In this document: positions 28,077 through 37,738 of the stretch, piece by piece
Position numbering within the stretch: the stretch's first letter is position 1
How the letters are laid out: the number at the start of each line of letters is the position of its first letter
From: UBA6627 sp965248675
Lineage (GTDB): Bacteria; Chloroflexota; Dehalococcoidia; UBA2979
Reading direction: 5' to 3'
NCBI GenBank assembly: GCA_965248675.1
Contig: CBDFJZ010000007.1
Location: 186,001-250,000 of the forward strand
DNA length: 64,000 nucleotides
Notes under the pieces: model-generated
What the model was told of the DNA's origin: nothing
The model's input: only the letters and a program-made list of their open reading frames with translations
Databases searched by the model: none
Program-made: the position numbers and the translations under genes

Positions 28077-28082
28077 AGGGTA
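28077..28082 (-). promoter_or_regulatory. -10 box of prfA (leaderless)
   Basis: TACCCT on the minus strand, separated by exactly 6 bases from the prfA ATG (28068-28070). Confidence 0.5.
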
Positions 28083-28267
28083 GCAGCGCTCCGGGGTAGC
28101 GCCTCCGGGGTCAACGGGCCCCCCGGCAGGGGATGACTGGTTCGTGAGTCCCCGCTCCGGCAGCGCTACTATCACGCTGCGAATACTGACGGCGCTGCGC
28201 GCCTGGCGCGGGCTCGACGCATGCAACAGGGCAGGGGATCGAGCGTGGGTAGCTGGCGGAGCGTCCG

Positions 28268-29650
28268 GTGACCGCGACTCGAGGCCCGGCGGCGCTCGCG
28301 TCGAGGCTCGGATCGCGGGTGTTCTACGGCTGGTGGATCGTCGGGTCGGGGTTCCTCGTGAATACCGCCAACGGCGCGCTGGTGTTCCACGCGTTCGGCG
28401 CCTACGTGGTCCTGCTGGAGGATGAATTCGGCTGGAACCGCACCGCCTTCGCGATCGCCTTCGCGCTGCAGCGGGTCGAGAGCGGGCTGCTCGGACCCGT
28501 CGAGGGCTGGGCAATCGACCGGTTCGGGCCGAGAAAGGTGATGATGACCGGGGTGGTGATTTTCGCCGCCGGCTTCTTCGCGTTCAGTCAGGTCAACTCG
28601 ATCGCCACCTTCTACGGCGCGTTCCTGCTGATCGCGCTCGGCTCGGCGCTGGGCTCATTCCTCCCGGTGACCGTGGCCGTCGTGAACTGGTTCAACGCCC
28701 GGCGTGCACTGGCGCTGGCGATGGTGTCGATGGGGTTCGCCGCTGGTGGCCTGGTCCAACCGGGCGTGGTCGCCCTGCTGGAGGCGATCGGATGGCGCCA
28801 GATGGCCGTCGTCTCCGGGTTATTCATCCTCGTGGCGGGCCTACCCCTCGCCACGCTCGTCCGGCATCGCCCCGAGGACTACGGGATGCGCCCCGACGGC
28901 GCGGCGATCGCGGACGAGGAGGCGGCTGAGGCGACCGGGTTCACGGCTCGTCAGGCGCTGCACACGCGTGCGTTCTGGTTCATCGCTCTCGGCCACGGGG
29001 CCTCGTTGCTGGTGCTGGGCGCAGTGATGGTGCACTTCGTCGCCCATGTCGAGGACCTTGGCTACTCACTCGGCTATGCAGCGACCATGATCATGGTGAT
29101 GACGATCTCGATGGTGATCGGGCAGACGTTCATCGGTGGCCTGCTGGGCGACCGGATCAACAAGCGGGTGACGATCGTGATCGCGCTGTTCGGGCATTCG
29201 ATCGCGCTGATGCTCCTGGCGTATGCCACCAGCCAACTGATGATCATCGGCTTCGTGGTGATCAATGGCCTGGCGGTGGGGACCCGCGGACCGCTGATCC
29301 AGGCGATCCGGGCGGACTACTTCGGCCGGCAGTCGTTCGGGACGATCATGGGCTTCTCGTCGCTGGTGATGATGGGCGGCATGATCGCGGGTCCAGTGAT
29401 AGCGGGAATCTCGTACGACACGACCGGCTCGTACGAGTTCGGCTTCACCCTGCTGGCGATCCTGGCCTCGTTCGGCTCGCTGTTCTTCGTGTTCGCCACC
29501 AAGCCCGTGCTGCCTGAGCCCGCGGCTGTCCCGGAGCCGCCGCGCGCGACGGTTCCTCCGGTCGCTCCGACCGCGGCCGTTTCGCGCTCCGTCGCGAGCG
29601 CTGAGCCACCTGCTGTCGCGGGAGGCCGTTCCGCCGCGCGCGACCGCTAG
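28268..29650 (+). CDS. MFS transporter, monocarboxylate/oxalate-formate (OFA) type
   Basis: 460-residue major facilitator with about 12 membrane helices. It begins FYGWWIVGSGFLVNTANGAL, typical of OFA/MCT-like transporters; the A-motif-like GWAIDRFGPRKVM loop follows helix 2 near residue 80, and the central loop contains RPEDYGMRPDG. A Pro/Ala-rich tail follows the last helix (from about residue 420). The start is GTG 28268 with GGAG upstream; prfA is divergent. Probably imports or exchanges a small organic anion; the substrate cannot be read from sequence. Confidence 0.85.
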   Translation: MTATRGPAALASRLGSRVFYGWWIVGSGFLVNTANGALVFHAFGAYVVLLEDEFGWNRTAFAIAFALQRVESGLLGPVEGWAIDRFGPRKVMMTGVVIFAAGFFAFSQVNSIATFYGAFLLIALGSALGSFLPVTVAVVNWFNARRALALAMVSMGFAAGGLVQPGVVALLEAIGWRQMAVVSGLFILVAGLPLATLVRHRPEDYGMRPDGAAIADEEAAEATGFTARQALHTRAFWFIALGHGASLLVLGAVMVHFVAHVEDLGYSLGYAATMIMVMTISMVIGQTFIGGLLGDRINKRVTIVIALFGHSIALMLLAYATSQLMIIGFVVINGLAVGTRGPLIQAIRADYFGRQSFGTIMGFSSLVMMGGMIAGPVIAGISYDTTGSYEFGFTLLAILASFGSLFFVFATKPVLPEPAAVPEPPRATVPPVAPTAAVSRSVASAEPPAVAGGRSAARDR

Positions 29651-29774
29651 CGCGCGGGACGGTTGCGAGCCGGGCCAGGCCCGGGCAGCAGGGTGCACTC
29701 GACGCGACGATGGCCGGGACCGGAGAAGCTGGGCCCGGCGTGGTCTGTCCGTTTCGGCTACGGTGCGCGGCAGG

Positions 29775-31232
29775 ATGAACGCGGCAACCGCAGATCGACG
29801 TCGCTGGTTGGTCGCGGGGTGCGTCTCGCTCGGGCTGTTCTCCTCTGCGCTCGACCTCACGGTCAACGTCGCGCTGCCGACGATCGCCGATGCGTTCGAG
29901 ACCGACATCTCCTCGCTGCAGTGGGTGATCATCGCGTTCGTGACGACGAGCACCGCGCTCGGCGTCAGCATGGGCAGCGCGGGCGACCGATTCGGCCTCG
30001 CGCGCTTCTTTCGGCTCGGCCTCCTGACCTATGCGGTGGCGATGCTGCTGCTCGGCCTCGCGCCGAACCTCGTCGTGCTGGTCGGTCTTCGTGTGCTGCA
30101 GGGGTTCGCGGCAGCGGCGGTGGTGTCGGTGGGGCCGGCGCTCGTGGCGCTCGCCTTCTCGGCGGGAGAGCGAGGGCGAGCGCTCGGGCTGATCGGCGGC
30201 ACACAGGCGTTCGGTGGGGTCGCGGCCGGCTTCGCGGGCGGGGTGCTCGTCGAGACGTTCGGTTGGCCGGTGATCTTCTTCGCGCGGATCCCGTTTCTGA
30301 TCGTCGCGCTGCTGCTCGCGTTCGTCGTGCTCGATGACGGCCGAACGAGGGAACGCGCCAGGCGGGCCGATGCGAGGTTCGATCTGCCCGGCGCACTCGC
30401 GCTGGCGATCGCCGTCGGCTCGCTGCTCGTCGGGCTCAACCTGCTGCGGGCGTCGGGCGTCGGCACCGCGCCGGCGGTGCTACTGCTCCTCGTGACGGTG
30501 GCGGCGGCTGCGCTCTTCGTTTACATCGAAGTGCGGGCGCCGTGGCCGGTGCTCGACCTTTCGCTGTTTCGGCGCCGGCCGTTCGCCGCCGCGTTTCTGA
30601 CGCTGCTGTTCAACTCGCTCGGATCCTTCGTGATCTTTTTCATCTTCCCGTTCTTCGTGGCGGATGTGCTGGACCGCGGCGCGGCCACGTTGGGGTTCAT
30701 GCTGGGCATGCAGGGGCTCTGCGGCGCCGGCTCGGCTCCTGTGGGTGGGTGGCTGGCGGACCGGCTGCCGCCTCAGCGCCTGGTGACGGCCGCGAGCGTG
30801 ATGGTGGCGGGGGCGGTGCTGTGGATCAGCACCCTCGATGCGACGTCGACAGCGGTGGCGGCGACGCTTCCGCTTGCGCTCGCCGGGATTGGACAGGGGA
30901 CGCTGCGTGCGGCAGCCCGCACGCTGGTCTTCAACAGCGTCCCTGAAGACCGGTTCGGCACCGCATCCGGGGCGCTGAACCTCGGAGGCAGCATGGGGCT
31001 GGTGCTGTCCGTCGCGGCCTTCACCGCCGTCTTCGCGACGCGGCTCGACAGCCACACCGCGCGGCTGCTGGCGCAAGGCCTGACCGATGCGGCGGCCGCC
31101 ACCCCCGCGCACGTCGAGGCGTTCCGGGACACGTTCCGCCTCGGCACGGTCGTGGTGCTGATTGGAGTGGCAGCTTCGACGCTGGCGTGGCGACCGACGC
31201 GGCATGTCGCCGGCGAGACCGCTACGCGCTAA
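29775..31232 (+). CDS. MFS drug-efflux type transporter (DHA2, 14 TM)
   Basis: 485 residues from ATG 29775 (GTG 29763 in frame is an alternative). LDLTVNVALPTIADAF in helix 1 is the DHA2 signature (LDxTxVNVALP), followed by SMGSAGDRFGLARFFRLG (motif A) near residue 65 and motif C-like GGTQAFGGVAAGFAGGVL near residue 142. The length and hydrophobic pattern fit 14 helices. Likely a proton-driven exporter of drugs or metabolites. It ends 9 bases before the convergent hisS stop. Confidence 0.87.
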   Translation: MNAATADRRRWLVAGCVSLGLFSSALDLTVNVALPTIADAFETDISSLQWVIIAFVTTSTALGVSMGSAGDRFGLARFFRLGLLTYAVAMLLLGLAPNLVVLVGLRVLQGFAAAAVVSVGPALVALAFSAGERGRALGLIGGTQAFGGVAAGFAGGVLVETFGWPVIFFARIPFLIVALLLAFVVLDDGRTRERARRADARFDLPGALALAIAVGSLLVGLNLLRASGVGTAPAVLLLLVTVAAAALFVYIEVRAPWPVLDLSLFRRRPFAAAFLTLLFNSLGSFVIFFIFPFFVADVLDRGAATLGFMLGMQGLCGAGSAPVGGWLADRLPPQRLVTAASVMVAGAVLWISTLDATSTAVAATLPLALAGIGQGTLRAAARTLVFNSVPEDRFGTASGALNLGGSMGLVLSVAAFTAVFATRLDSHTARLLAQGLTDAAAATPAHVEAFRDTFRLGTVVVLIGVAASTLAWRPTRHVAGETATR

Positions 31233-31241
31233 CGACAGACG

Positions 31242-32519
31242 TTAGGCGTCTCGGATGGCCCCTGCGACACCGGCAAACGGGACGGCGGTCTGGTCGCCTT
31301 CGGCGGCGAGGGGCTTGACCTGGGCGACGCCCTCGGAGACCTCGCCGTCGCCGATGATGAGGGCGTAGCAGGCGTTCGAGCGGCCGGCGCTGCGGAGCTG
31401 GGCCTTGAGGGAGCGGCCGGGGGTGCCGTTGCGGATGCGAAGGCCCTCGGAGCGGAGTTGGGCGGCGAGTTTGAGGGCGGCGGCGGGGCCGGCCTCGCCG
31501 AGGGGGATGGTGACGGCGTCCGGGGGTGGGGGCGAGATGGCGTTGGCGAGGCCTCGGTCGCGGAGGTTGAGGGCGATGCGTTCGATGCCGGTCCCAAAGC
31601 CGGTCGCCGGCGTGGGCTGGCCACCGAGGAGCTGGATGAGGCCGTCGTAGCGGCCTCCGGCGCCGACGGCTGATTGGCTGCCCCCGTCGCGCGGTTCGAA
31701 CTCCCAGACGGTGCGGGTGTAGTAGTCGAGGCCGCGGACGATGCGGGGGTCGACGACATAGGGGATGTCGAGGGCGTCGAGGTAGGCGCGCACTTCCTCG
31801 AAGTGCGCGCGGTCTTCGTCCTCGAGGTAGTCGAGGATTTCGGGGGCGGAGCGGACGGCCTCGTGAGCCTCGTCCTCCTTTGAGTCGAGGATGCGGAGGA
31901 CGTTGGTGTCGAGGCGGCGCTGCGAGTCCCGGGAGAGGGTTTCGAGGTGGGGCGTGAAGTGGTCGCGCAGCGCCTCCTCGTAACGGCGTCGGGTCTCCGG
32001 GGTGCCGATCGAGTTGATGCGGAGCGTGAGGTCGGTGAGGCCGAGTTCGGCGTAGAAGAATCGCTCGAGGTCGATCACCTCGACGTCCGCGGACGCGGAG
32101 GGGTCGCCGATCAACTCGACGCCGAACTGCCAGAGCTGGCGATAGCGGCCGGCCTGGGGGCGGTCGTAGCGGAAGAAGGGGCCGAGGTACCAGAGGCGCA
32201 GCGGATGGGGGCGGCTGGCCATGCCGTGCTCGACATAAGCGCGGACGACGCCTGCCGTGCCCTCGGGGCGGAGGGCGATCCGATCGCCGCCTCGGTCGTC
32301 GAAGGCGTACATCTCCTTCGAGCCGATGTCGGATTCGGCGCCGACGGCGCGGAGGAAGACCCGTTCGTCCTCGACGATCGGGGTCACGATCTCGTGGTAG
32401 TCGTAGCGGGCGGCGGTGCGCTCCGCCGCCTCGCGGATGAAGCGCCAGAGCGGGGCGTCCTCCGGGAGGACGTCGTGCATGCCTCGCGGGGCGCGTAGGT
32501 TTGGCCTGGGGTCTGGCAT
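31242..32519 (-). CDS. hisS: histidyl-tRNA synthetase
   Basis: Class II synthetase of 425 residues. It starts PNLRAPRGMHDVLP; motif 2 RPEGTAGVVRAYVEHGM lies near residue 83, YRQLWQFGVELIG near 125, the histidine-specific RGLDYYTRTVWEFE near 262, motif 3 FGTGIERIAL near 305, and an anticodon-binding domain occupies the last 90 residues. A TAGACT -10 box ends 6 bases before the ATG, so the mRNA is probably leaderless. Confidence 0.96.
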   Translation of the reverse strand: MPDPRPNLRAPRGMHDVLPEDAPLWRFIREAAERTAARYDYHEIVTPIVEDERVFLRAVGAESDIGSKEMYAFDDRGGDRIALRPEGTAGVVRAYVEHGMASRPHPLRLWYLGPFFRYDRPQAGRYRQLWQFGVELIGDPSASADVEVIDLERFFYAELGLTDLTLRINSIGTPETRRRYEEALRDHFTPHLETLSRDSQRRLDTNVLRILDSKEDEAHEAVRSAPEILDYLEDEDRAHFEEVRAYLDALDIPYVVDPRIVRGLDYYTRTVWEFEPRDGGSQSAVGAGGRYDGLIQLLGGQPTPATGFGTGIERIALNLRDRGLANAISPPPPDAVTIPLGEAGPAAALKLAAQLRSEGLRIRNGTPGRSLKAQLRSAGRSNACYALIIGDGEVSEGVAQVKPLAAEGDQTAVPFAGVAGAIRDA

Positions 32520-32525
32520 GGGGTG

Positions 32526-32531
32526 AGTCTA
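32526..32531 (-). promoter_or_regulatory. -10 box of hisS (leaderless)
   Basis: TAGACT on the minus strand; 6 bases separate it from the ATG at 32517-32519. Confidence 0.55.
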
Positions 32532-32605
32532 CGGACCGTGGGATCTGAGGGGCAATCGGAGGTTTCGGCGGTGCAGCCTGCTTTTCTCCGCCGCGGTAGG
32601 CGCTG

Positions 32606-33697
32606 ATGCGCGTGCTCGATTGGCGGTTTCGGCTGAGTGGGCGGCATCCCGGGCGCAACAGAACGTACCGTCCGTTGCTGGCGGCCTCGGTCGTCGCGGT
32701 GGCCCTCCTCGCCGGATGCGCGCGCTCTGATTCAACCGACGAGGCGCCTCTCCCCGGAGTGGTGGTCTGGAACGGCTATGTCGCGTGGGATGAGGCGCTG
32801 ACACGTTTCGACGCGGAGACCGCGGAATGGGTAGGCGGGTTTGCTAGCAGCGTGCCTAAGTCGCTGCCGGAGCGCGCGCTGCCGCAGATCCACTTCATCG
32901 CCCTGAACGGCGCACGACCGATTGAGGCCGCCCCGATCCTGCCCACGAAGGATGGTGAGGTTCGAGCACAGCTCGTGGTGGGCAATCCCTCCGCTCGAAC
33001 CAACCGTGCACAGCAAATCGTCTGCCTACGGAACGGGGAGCAGATTCCATGTGCGTCCGGCGTGACAGCCTGGCGTCTGGCGGTACCCGGGGAGTCGGTG
33101 GCGTTCGTTCCGCTTGACCTCGAGGGCGTCGCAGGGAGCAGGGTGGACGTACTGCTGATTCCGAGCGAGCAGGCCGGCTATCCGTTCCCCGAGGCTGTCT
33201 CGTTCCCGTTGTTTATTGAACCGGGCACTGAACCTCGAGCCGAGGTTGAGCTCGCGTCCATCGCGCGGGTGTGGCCCTTTGACGGCTGCGGGTTCGCTCG
33301 TGTGATTCACGACCCGCCTCCGCTCGAGACCGTTCGCAACCCGAGCGTGACCAAGCGTGACGCGGAGCTGATTCTGCTGATTGAGTTCTGCGATCCGGGA
33401 GAGACGGTGCAACTGGTCGCCGTTGGTGACCGCCGCCGGGTGATCCCCATCGACGAGCCGGTCTGGCGTGAACCTTTGCGTATCAGCGAGCAGACCGCGT
33501 TGATCCCGATCGACGCTTCGTGGTTCGCGGATGTGGAGGAGTTTCAGATTTTCGTCATGAGGAATGAGTTCGGCGGTAACCGTGGCCCCGCCGGGTGGTT
33601 CACAACGGCGATCTCCTTCGGTGAACGAGGTGCCACGGCGACGGAGATGGGATCGGATCGGTCGGTTTCGACCGCAATGTCGGGCTTTCTCCAGTGA
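32606..33697 (+). CDS. lipoprotein of unknown function
   Basis: 363 residues. A basic start is followed by a hydrophobic stretch LLAASVVAVALLAGC whose lipobox Cys (about residue 38) predicts lipid modification. The rest has no family I can name: alternating beta-rich segments such as QIHFIALNGARPI, GESVAFVPLDLEGVAGSRVDVLLI and TVQLVAVGDRRRVIPI suggest two or three Ig-like sandwich domains. Two pairs of Cys (in VCLRNGEQIPC, and near FDGCGF and IEFCDPG) could form disulfides. It lies between divergent hisS and relA. Confidence 0.65.
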   Translation: MRVLDWRFRLSGRHPGRNRTYRPLLAASVVAVALLAGCARSDSTDEAPLPGVVVWNGYVAWDEALTRFDAETAEWVGGFASSVPKSLPERALPQIHFIALNGARPIEAAPILPTKDGEVRAQLVVGNPSARTNRAQQIVCLRNGEQIPCASGVTAWRLAVPGESVAFVPLDLEGVAGSRVDVLLIPSEQAGYPFPEAVSFPLFIEPGTEPRAEVELASIARVWPFDGCGFARVIHDPPPLETVRNPSVTKRDAELILLIEFCDPGETVQLVAVGDRRRVIPIDEPVWREPLRISEQTALIPIDASWFADVEEFQIFVMRNEFGGNRGPAGWFTTAISFGERGATATEMGSDRSVSTAMSGFLQ

Positions 33698-33733
33698 GTT
33701 AGGGGATCTGAGGCGTGCTAACCTCGCTGGAAG

Positions 33734-35884
33734 ATGGTCGCAACCAAGGGCGTGGCCTCAGACGCCCGCGAACTCCTCGATTCGCTCGAGTCCTATCTGC
33801 CGGCAGACCGCGTCAGCGTGATTTCCGACGCGCTCGATTTCGCGGTGGCCGCGCACGACGGGCAGAGCCGCCGCTCCGGCGAGCCTTACGTCACGCATCC
33901 GATCGCCGTCTCCTCGATGCTCGCGAACCTGAAGATGGACTCGCTGACGATCGAGGCGGGGCTGCTCCACGACGTCGTCGAGGATTGCGACGTGAGCGTC
34001 GAGGAGCTGAGCCAGCGGTTCGGGGCCGAGGTGGGCCGGCTCGTCGAGGGCGCCACGAAGATTGACCAGTTGCCGACGGTCGACCAGCCGAACGCGGACG
34101 CCGAGACGCTGCGCAAGATGTTCCTCGCGATGGCCGAGGACGTGCGGGTCGTGATCATCAAGCTGGCCGACCGGCTCCACAACATGCGCACGCTGCAGTT
34201 CCTGCCGCCGGACCGTCAGCGGGCGATCGCCCAGGAGACCCGCGACATCTATGCGCCGCTGGCCGCGCGGCTCGGGGTGTGGCAGTTCAAGTGGGAGCTC
34301 GAGGATCTCGCGTTCCGTTATCTCGAGCCGGAGCAGTACCGGCGCGTCGCCTCGACGCTGGCGTCGAAGCGCAGCGAGCGCGAGCGGTACATCCGGCACG
34401 TGGAGACGGAGTTGCGGGGCGCCCTCGAGGAGGCCGGGATCGAGGCAGAGGTGCAAGGGCGGGCGAAGCACCTGTACTCGATCTACGAAAAGGAACAGCG
34501 CTATACGCGCGAGGGGAAGACGTTCGACCAGATCCACGATCTGCTCGCGTTGCGGGTGCTCGTCGACTCGGTGTCGGACTGCTACGCGGCGCTCGGCGTG
34601 GTGCACCAGACCTGGCGTCCAATCCCGAACTCGTTCGACGATTACCTGGCTAGTCCGAAGGAGTCGCTGTACCAGTCGCTGCACACCTCGGTGCTGGGGC
34701 CGGGCACGCGACCGTTCGAGATCCAGATCCGCACGTTCGAGATGCACGAGGTGGCGGAGTACGGCGTGGCCGCGCACTGGCAGTACAAGAGCGAGCCCGG
34801 CAAGCGCGACGTGCAGTACGAAGAGCGGATGTCGTGGCTGCGCCACCTGATCGAGTGGCAGCAGGAGGGCGCCGAGGACTTCCTGGAGTCGGTGAAGACC
34901 GACGTCTTCGCCGACCAGGTGTTCGTGAACACGCCGCGAGGCGACGTGCAGGTGCTGCCGCGCGGCTCGACGCCGGTCGACTTCGCCTATCGCGTGCACA
35001 CCAATCTGGGCCACGCCTGCGCCGGCGCGAAGGTGAACGGCAAGCTCGTCCCGCTCAACACGAAACTGCAGAACGGCGACGTGATCGAGATCCTGCGTAG
35101 CCGCTCGCAGAAGGGGCCGTCGCGCGACTGGTTGATGCCGGCGCTCGGCTACCTCGGCTCCAGTCACTCACGTCAGAAGGTCCGTCAGTGGTTCCGGCGG
35201 CAGCAGCGTGGCGACAACGTGGAGCGCGGTCGGGAGGAGTTCGAGCGGGAGACGAAGCGGCTGGCGATCACCAAGGTGCCGGTCAACATCTGGGAGCGGT
35301 TCAAGCTCGGCTCGATGGAAGACCTTTTCGCGGCGATCGGCTCGGGCGACGTCTCGGCGCAACATCTGGGCAACCTGCTGGCGGAGCACGCTCCGGCCGC
35401 GCCGCCCTCGGAGATCGCGCCCTCCACGATCAAGGTTGGTGGGAGCCCGGGCGTGCGCGTCCTCGGGACCGCGGGCCTGCACGTGGTGCTCGCGAAGTGT
35501 TGTAGCCCGCTGCCCGGCGACGGGATCGTCGGCTTCACGACACGCGGCGGGGGCGTCACGGTGCACCGCCAAACCTGCCGCAACGTGGCCCGCGTCAGCG
35601 AGCCCGAGCGCCTCCTCGATTGCGACTGGGGGCCGACCGAGGCGACGTACGCCGCCCGCGTCGAGGTGCATGCGTGGGACCGCGTCGGCCTGCTGCGCGA
35701 CGTCAGCACACTGGCGGCCGAGGCGGGCGTCAATATGGTTGGCGTGCGCACGCAGGAACACGACGATCGGACCACTACGCTCGATCTGATCCTCGAAACC
35801 GAGGGTGGCGCGCAGTTCGTGCGCCTGATCTCGGCGCTCGATGCCGTCCGTGGCGTGATCTCGGTTGATCGCGTGCAGGAGTAG
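33734..35884 (+). CDS. relA/spoT: bifunctional (p)ppGpp synthetase/hydrolase
   Basis: Long RSH protein, 716 residues, controlling the stringent response. The HD hydrolase domain is intact (YVTHPIAVSSMLANL, HDVVEDCD near residue 80, KLADRLHNMRTL near 143). The synthetase domain has YTREGKTFDQIHDLLALRVLV (about 257-277) and ESLYQSLHTSV. Then come a TGS domain (VFVNTPRGDVQVLPRGSTPVDFAY), a CCSPLPGD zinc-finger-like region near residue 590, and a C-terminal ACT domain. Residues of both activities appear present, so it is probably bifunctional. TAACCT lies 9 bases before the ATG. Confidence 0.95.
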   Translation: MVATKGVASDARELLDSLESYLPADRVSVISDALDFAVAAHDGQSRRSGEPYVTHPIAVSSMLANLKMDSLTIEAGLLHDVVEDCDVSVEELSQRFGAEVGRLVEGATKIDQLPTVDQPNADAETLRKMFLAMAEDVRVVIIKLADRLHNMRTLQFLPPDRQRAIAQETRDIYAPLAARLGVWQFKWELEDLAFRYLEPEQYRRVASTLASKRSERERYIRHVETELRGALEEAGIEAEVQGRAKHLYSIYEKEQRYTREGKTFDQIHDLLALRVLVDSVSDCYAALGVVHQTWRPIPNSFDDYLASPKESLYQSLHTSVLGPGTRPFEIQIRTFEMHEVAEYGVAAHWQYKSEPGKRDVQYEERMSWLRHLIEWQQEGAEDFLESVKTDVFADQVFVNTPRGDVQVLPRGSTPVDFAYRVHTNLGHACAGAKVNGKLVPLNTKLQNGDVIEILRSRSQKGPSRDWLMPALGYLGSSHSRQKVRQWFRRQQRGDNVERGREEFERETKRLAITKVPVNIWERFKLGSMEDLFAAIGSGDVSAQHLGNLLAEHAPAAPPSEIAPSTIKVGGSPGVRVLGTAGLHVVLAKCCSPLPGDGIVGFTTRGGGVTVHRQTCRNVARVSEPERLLDCDWGPTEATYAARVEVHAWDRVGLLRDVSTLAAEAGVNMVGVRTQEHDDRTTTLDLILETEGGAQFVRLISALDAVRGVISVDRVQE

Positions 35885-35944
35885 GCGCCTTCGACGTTTT
35901 TGGGGTCTGCCGAGTAGACAGTTTCTTTGGGAGCGGGCGGAGCG

Positions 35945-36484
35945 ATGGCGGAACCCACGGCCGCGATCGGTGGTCGGGACCAGCTCACTCACGCCTTACG
36001 GCAGCATGGTGAGCAGGTGGTCGCGGCGCTTCGCGACATCAACCCAGAACGCCTCGACCCGCCACGAGCGGGAGCCGGCTGGGGCGCGCACGAGCTGTTG
36101 GCGCACATCGCCTCGATGGAGTGGACGTATCCGCGCCTGATCGAAGTCGCGGAGGCGGCCGGCAGCCAGCAGCCCGCGGAAGATCCGCCAACGAGGGCGT
36201 TTCGCGGGGGCAACGACAGCTACAACGACCGGCAAGTCGCGCGCCGGGCCGCGGAGCCTGCCGACGCGTTGATCGCGGAGTTCGAGCGAAACCGCGCGGC
36301 GCTGCTGGAGGCGGTGGGCGCGATGGAGCCGTCGCTCCTCGCGGTGGCGATCAAGTCGGCCGGCGGCATCATGGGTTCGCTCGAGCAGGTGCTCCGGTCC
36401 GTGGCGATCGACCACGTCCAGGAGCACCTCGAAGAAATCGGGCGGATCACCAGTCCCGAGTCCTCCGGGCAGGGCAAGCCCTAG
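35945..36484 (+). CDS. DinB-like four-helix protein
   Basis: 179 residues from ATG 35945, preceded by a GGAG site; GTG 35927 is an in-frame alternative. Pattern of the DinB / maleylpyruvate-isomerase-like superfamily: helix 1 with LRQHGEQVVAALRDI, then GWGAHELLAHIASME (a His of the usual three), and a C-terminal AIDHVQEHLEEIGRI supplying two more His. Members bind a divalent metal and often act as thiol-dependent transferases. No partner gene is obvious. Confidence 0.7.
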   Translation: MAEPTAAIGGRDQLTHALRQHGEQVVAALRDINPERLDPPRAGAGWGAHELLAHIASMEWTYPRLIEVAEAAGSQQPAEDPPTRAFRGGNDSYNDRQVARRAAEPADALIAEFERNRAALLEAVGAMEPSLLAVAIKSAGGIMGSLEQVLRSVAIDHVQEHLEEIGRITSPESSGQGKP

Positions 36485-36564
36485 CTCGGGCACTTCTGAC
36501 CGAGGCAACCTCGTAATGCGCGGGTCGAATCACCAGGCTTTTCGAGCCCCGGATCAGCGAGCGC

Positions 36565-36918
36565 TCAGGCGGCGCGCTGGAGCCCGACGAGCTCCGCCTC
36601 GGTCAGCTGCCAGGCGGCCTCCAGTGCGCTCACGATCTGGGATGCGCCCTCCGTCGAACCGGCGCGGGCGAGGTAGTGAAGCTCCTCGGCGTAACCCGAC
36701 ACGGTGGCCGCGCCGACGCTGGCACTGGCTGACTTGAACCGGTGCGCGATCTGTTCGAGCGATCGAGGATCACGAGCGGACACGGCCTGACGCAACGAGC
36801 TGATCTCGTTGCGCGCTTCGCCCAGGTAGGTGGTGACGATCTCCGCGACGAGGTCATCCCCGCCGAGCTCGCGCAGCTCGTCGATCGCGGTTTGATCTAG
36901 TCCAGCGTCATTGATCAT
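36565..36918 (-). CDS. histidine phosphotransfer (Hpt) domain protein
   Basis: 117-residue single Hpt domain with the phosphoacceptor motif AHRFKSASASVGA near residue 58, matching the HxxKSxSxxxGA consensus. It lies 19 bases downstream of the receiver end of the hybrid kinase gene, so it likely takes phosphate from that receiver. Together with the REC-Hpt gene upstream it forms a three-gene phosphorelay on the minus strand. No output regulator is encoded nearby. Confidence 0.85.
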   Translation of the reverse strand: MINDAGLDQTAIDELRELGGDDLVAEIVTTYLGEARNEISSLRQAVSARDPRSLEQIAHRFKSASASVGAATVSGYAEELHYLARAGSTEGASQIVSALEAAWQLTEAELVGLQRAA

Positions 36919-36937
36919 GGGGCGCCTCCGGGAGCGT

Positions 36938-37738
36938 TCATGCGACTGCCGACGAGTCCGGGTTGAGCCAGCGATCGAGGACGGCGGGCATCTGCCCGAG
37001 TCTCAGCGGCTTTGCGACGTAGTCGTCCATGCCGGCGGCGAGGCAGCGCTCGAGGTCCCCGTCCATCGCGTTGGCGGTGATGGCGACGATTGGGACATTC
37101 GGTTGGCGGTCGCCTTCGCGGATCCGACGCGTCGCCTCATAGCCGTCCATTTCCGGCATCTGGCAGTCCATGAACACGATGTCGTAGGGCGCCGCGGCGA
37201 GGGCTTCGACCGCTTCGCGACCGTTGGCGACGACCTCGACGTGACAGCCGAGTTTCGCGAGCATGCGCTCGGCGAGGATCTGGTTGACGGTGTTGTCCTC
37301 CGCAACGAGCACCCGCGCGCCGCGCGCCGGCTGCTCGATGAGCGCATCCGCGATTGTGGTCGATGCTTCTGTGCGAACGACGCCCATCGCGGTCGCGAGT
37401 GCATCCAACAGTCGCGAGGGGTGCGGTGGATGCGTCACGATCGCGGCGTCGTCCACCGCCAGGCGTGCACGAGCGCGGGCATCTGGAGCGACGACCAGCA
37501 GGACCCGGGTCTGGGCGAATCGCGGGCAGCCGGCGCGGAGCAGCTCGATCGTGCCGGCGCCGGCGTCGGCGCCGTTGCCGTCGCAGACCACGACGTCGAA
37601 GGGGCGTTCAGCCGCGGCCGCGTCGTTGAGCAGGCTGATCGCCTCCTCCGGGCCGGCCGCGCCGGTGACGTCGAGCCCCCAGCCGAGGAGCTGATCGATC
37701 AGCGCCTCGCGCGTCAGTTGGCGCTCGGCGAGCACCAC
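36938..37738 (-). pseudogene. hybrid histidine kinase, segment 3: two receiver domains
   Basis: C-terminal part of the kinase encoded upstream, now in a different frame. The first receiver (about residues 1-125) is degenerate: VVVCDGNGAD keeps an Asp, but the conserved Lys region reads THPPHPSRL. The second receiver is canonical: VLVAEDNTVNQ, VFMDCQMPEMDGYEA (phosphoacceptor Asp), VAITANA and DDYVAKPL. An extra base near 37736-37741 separates it from the kinase frame; removing it gives ARVVLAERQ in continuous homology. The GTG at 37738 could start an independent receiver protein. Confidence 0.8.
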